A DNA stretch of 64,000 bases from Aquimarina aquimarini (GTDB taxonomy: Bacteria > Bacteroidota > Bacteroidia > Flavobacteriales > Flavobacteriaceae): the NCBI RefSeq assembly GCF_900299535.1, contig NZ_OMKE01000001.1, positions 62,751 to 126,750 on the forward strand, read 5' to 3'. The translations under genes and the position numbers were made by a program. The notes below the pieces were generated by a model. That model did not search any database, was not told the DNA's origin, and worked only from the letters and a program-made list of their open reading frames with translations. Below, in pieces: positions 62,676-64,000 of this stretch. The stretch's first letter is position 1; each line of letters starts with the position of its first letter.

Positions 62676-63197
62676 ATGAAAAGAATTTTATTTTTAATCA
62701 TACCAATATTTATATCCAATACTATATCTGCTCAATATGACCCAGGAGCAACCAATTATGGTTTTATAGCAGCAAAAAACTTGGGAGCAGCAAATGAATT
62801 GACTTTAGGAGGAAGGGTAGAATATGCCTTTAATTGCTACACCACTTTTATAGGAGAGTATAATCGCTCATTTACCATAAGTGCAACCGATGCGTATGAG
62901 GGGTATAATGAATTGGCGGTAGGCGTAAATTTAATCTTATTTAATTGGTATCCAACTACTATTACTGCAGGTATGGGGTATATAGGTAATGATTCTAGTT
63001 TTTTTGAAACCATAGAAGATGAAGCCTTTTTAGGAATTAGAACAGGTAATTTTAATCATGGAGGACAGATCAAATTAAGAGCTTTACATCAAATAACAAT
63101 ACCAGTACATATCTTTGCAGAACTTAATATCAAAAGCTTAGGCAGAAGATATGATACATTCCTTATAGGTTTTAGCTATGATTTTAATGCCAGATAA
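62676..63197 (+). CDS. Hypothetical outer-membrane or secreted beta-rich protein
   Basis: 173 residues. A signal peptide (KRILFLIIPIFISNTISAQ) is followed by a compact beta-strand pattern (ELTLGGRVEYAFNCYTTFIGEYNRSFTI, GYNELAVGVNLILFNWYPTTITAGMGYIGND, FNHGGQIKLRALHQITIPVHIFAELNIKSLGRRYDTFLIGFSYDF). It ends on an aromatic residue pair near the C-terminus, consistent with an 8-strand outer-membrane barrel. I recognise no family. It is separated from the regulator gene by 179 nt and is probably transcribed alone. Confidence 0.7.
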   Translation: MKRILFLIIPIFISNTISAQYDPGATNYGFIAAKNLGAANELTLGGRVEYAFNCYTTFIGEYNRSFTISATDAYEGYNELAVGVNLILFNWYPTTITAGMGYIGNDSSFFETIEDEAFLGIRTGNFNHGGQIKLRALHQITIPVHIFAELNIKSLGRRYDTFLIGFSYDFNAR

Positions 63198-63303
63198 ATA
63201 TATTTGGTGAGTAAGTTTGATCCTACAGATTAATAGAATACCAAACTATTTTCTTACAAATCTAAAACTTTAGTATCTTTCGGAGGCAAACACAAATCAT
63301 GAT

Positions 63304-64000
63304 ATGAAGAAGATAGCGCACGAAGATTTTAAGGTATCAAAAACTGTAGAATTATCCAAAATACCGACTACTTTAGATCTAGGAGAGAACGAAAAAAAGA
63401 TAGAAAAAGAACTCGAAAAAACTAGAGAGAAACTAGGAGAACTTCAAGATACCCTCTATGCTCATGGTAAATATGCTGTACTAATATGCCTTCAAGGTAT
63501 GGATACTGCAGGAAAAGACAGCCTGATAAGAGAAGTGTTTAAAGATTTCAACACCAGAGGTATAATTGTACATAGTTTCAAGGTGCCAACAGAACGAGAA
63601 TTAGGACATGATTATTTATGGCGACATTATATAGCTCTGCCACAACGTGGTAAATTTGGGGTTTTTAATAGAACACATTATGAAAATGTGTTGGTAACAA
63701 GAGTACATCCAGAATATATAATGGGAGAAAATATCCCTCAGATAGATACAGTTGAAGATATAAATGATGATTTTTGGGATCAACGTTTTGAACAAATCAG
63801 GAATTTTGAAAAGCATATTGCAGATAATGGTACATTGATCTATAAGTTTTACCTGCATTTATCAAAAGAAGAACAAAAAAATAGACTGCTTCGCAGGCTA
63901 GAAAAAAAAGAAAAAAACTGGAAATTTTCTGCAGGAGATTTAGAAGAACGTAAACTCTGGGATCAATATCAATTATGCTACCAGGATGCTATTAATAGAA
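63304..64000 (+). CDS. Polyphosphate kinase 2 family protein, 5' part
   Basis: The first 232 codons are visible; the gene leaves the window. The sequence has the PPK2 hallmarks: VLICLQGMDTAGKDSLIREVFKD (Walker A with GMDTAGKD), SFKVPTERELGHDYLWRHYIALPQRGKFGVFNRTHYENVLVTRVHPEYI (lid region and the R-T-H-Y-E block) and FYLHLSKEEQKNRLLRRLEKKEKNWKFSAGDLEERKLWDQY. It transfers phosphate between polyphosphate and nucleotides. A plausible -7 box (TATCTTTC) lies just upstream. Subclass (I, II or III) cannot be told without the rest. Confidence 0.93.
   Translation, partial: MKKIAHEDFKVSKTVELSKIPTTLDLGENEKKIEKELEKTREKLGELQDTLYAHGKYAVLICLQGMDTAGKDSLIREVFKDFNTRGIIVHSFKVPTERELGHDYLWRHYIALPQRGKFGVFNRTHYENVLVTRVHPEYIMGENIPQIDTVEDINDDFWDQRFEQIRNFEKHIADNGTLIYKFYLHLSKEEQKNRLLRRLEKKEKNWKFSAGDLEERKLWDQYQLCYQDAINR

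Overview
The window is an AT-rich stretch of a chromosome from a marine-type member of the Flavobacteriaceae (Bacteroidota; an Aquimarina-like organism is my guess, not a proof). The evidence is a T9SS-type C-terminal sorting domain, FecI/FecR/STN-TonB receptor modules, a Lacal_2735-type small protein, promoters of the TTG-n19-TAnnTTTG kind, almost no Shine-Dalgarno sequences, and a tmRNA with the tag GENNYALAA.

Positions 1-20000 are accessory. They hold the end of a 126-residue tandem-repeat protein, a short DUF2927-like gene, an AraC regulator, a decayed class C beta-lactamase-like pseudogene, a secreted M23 peptidase, a sigma/anti-sigma/TonB-receptor cassette, and a 10-kb polymorphic-toxin operon on the minus strand. 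That operon is a 1490-aa YD/RHS-type shell partner, a 1627-aa calcium-repeat/RHS toxin with an HNH-like tip, and a SUFU-type immunity gene overlapping the toxin by 11 nt. Copies of the tmRNA 3' end lie at 4559 and 9388, and the intact gene ends at 19945. The receptor cassette and the toxin operon therefore look like two tandem insertions at ssrA, although no integrase is present.

Positions 20341-33300 are mostly core metabolism: an AlaDH/saccharopine-dehydrogenase-type enzyme, pyrF, a BtuF-like binding protein, hydrolases, purU and a fused isobutyryl-CoA mutase (icmF). Positions 33500-36720 form a small regulatory neighbourhood: an Lrp regulator, a 29-aa cysteine-rich peptide, a SigZ-like sigma factor, a degenerate esterase-like protein, and two copies of a structured RNA whose outer helices covary.

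Positions 36729-50300 carry a DJ-1-like lipoprotein, an MFS exporter, two tandem paralogous porins, crcB, an SRPBCC/GyrI protein, a DPP III (M49) peptidase and a NarL-type two-component system with a preceding lipoprotein gene. Positions 50342-64000 carry a MazG-like pyrophosphatase, ilvE, mnmD, a TIGR01777 epimerase, YceI, the grpE-dnaJ chaperone pair, a Nat-type ABC exporter operon that runs through an MscS channel and a barrel protein into a sigma-54 activator lacking a DNA-binding domain, and the start of a PPK2 gene.
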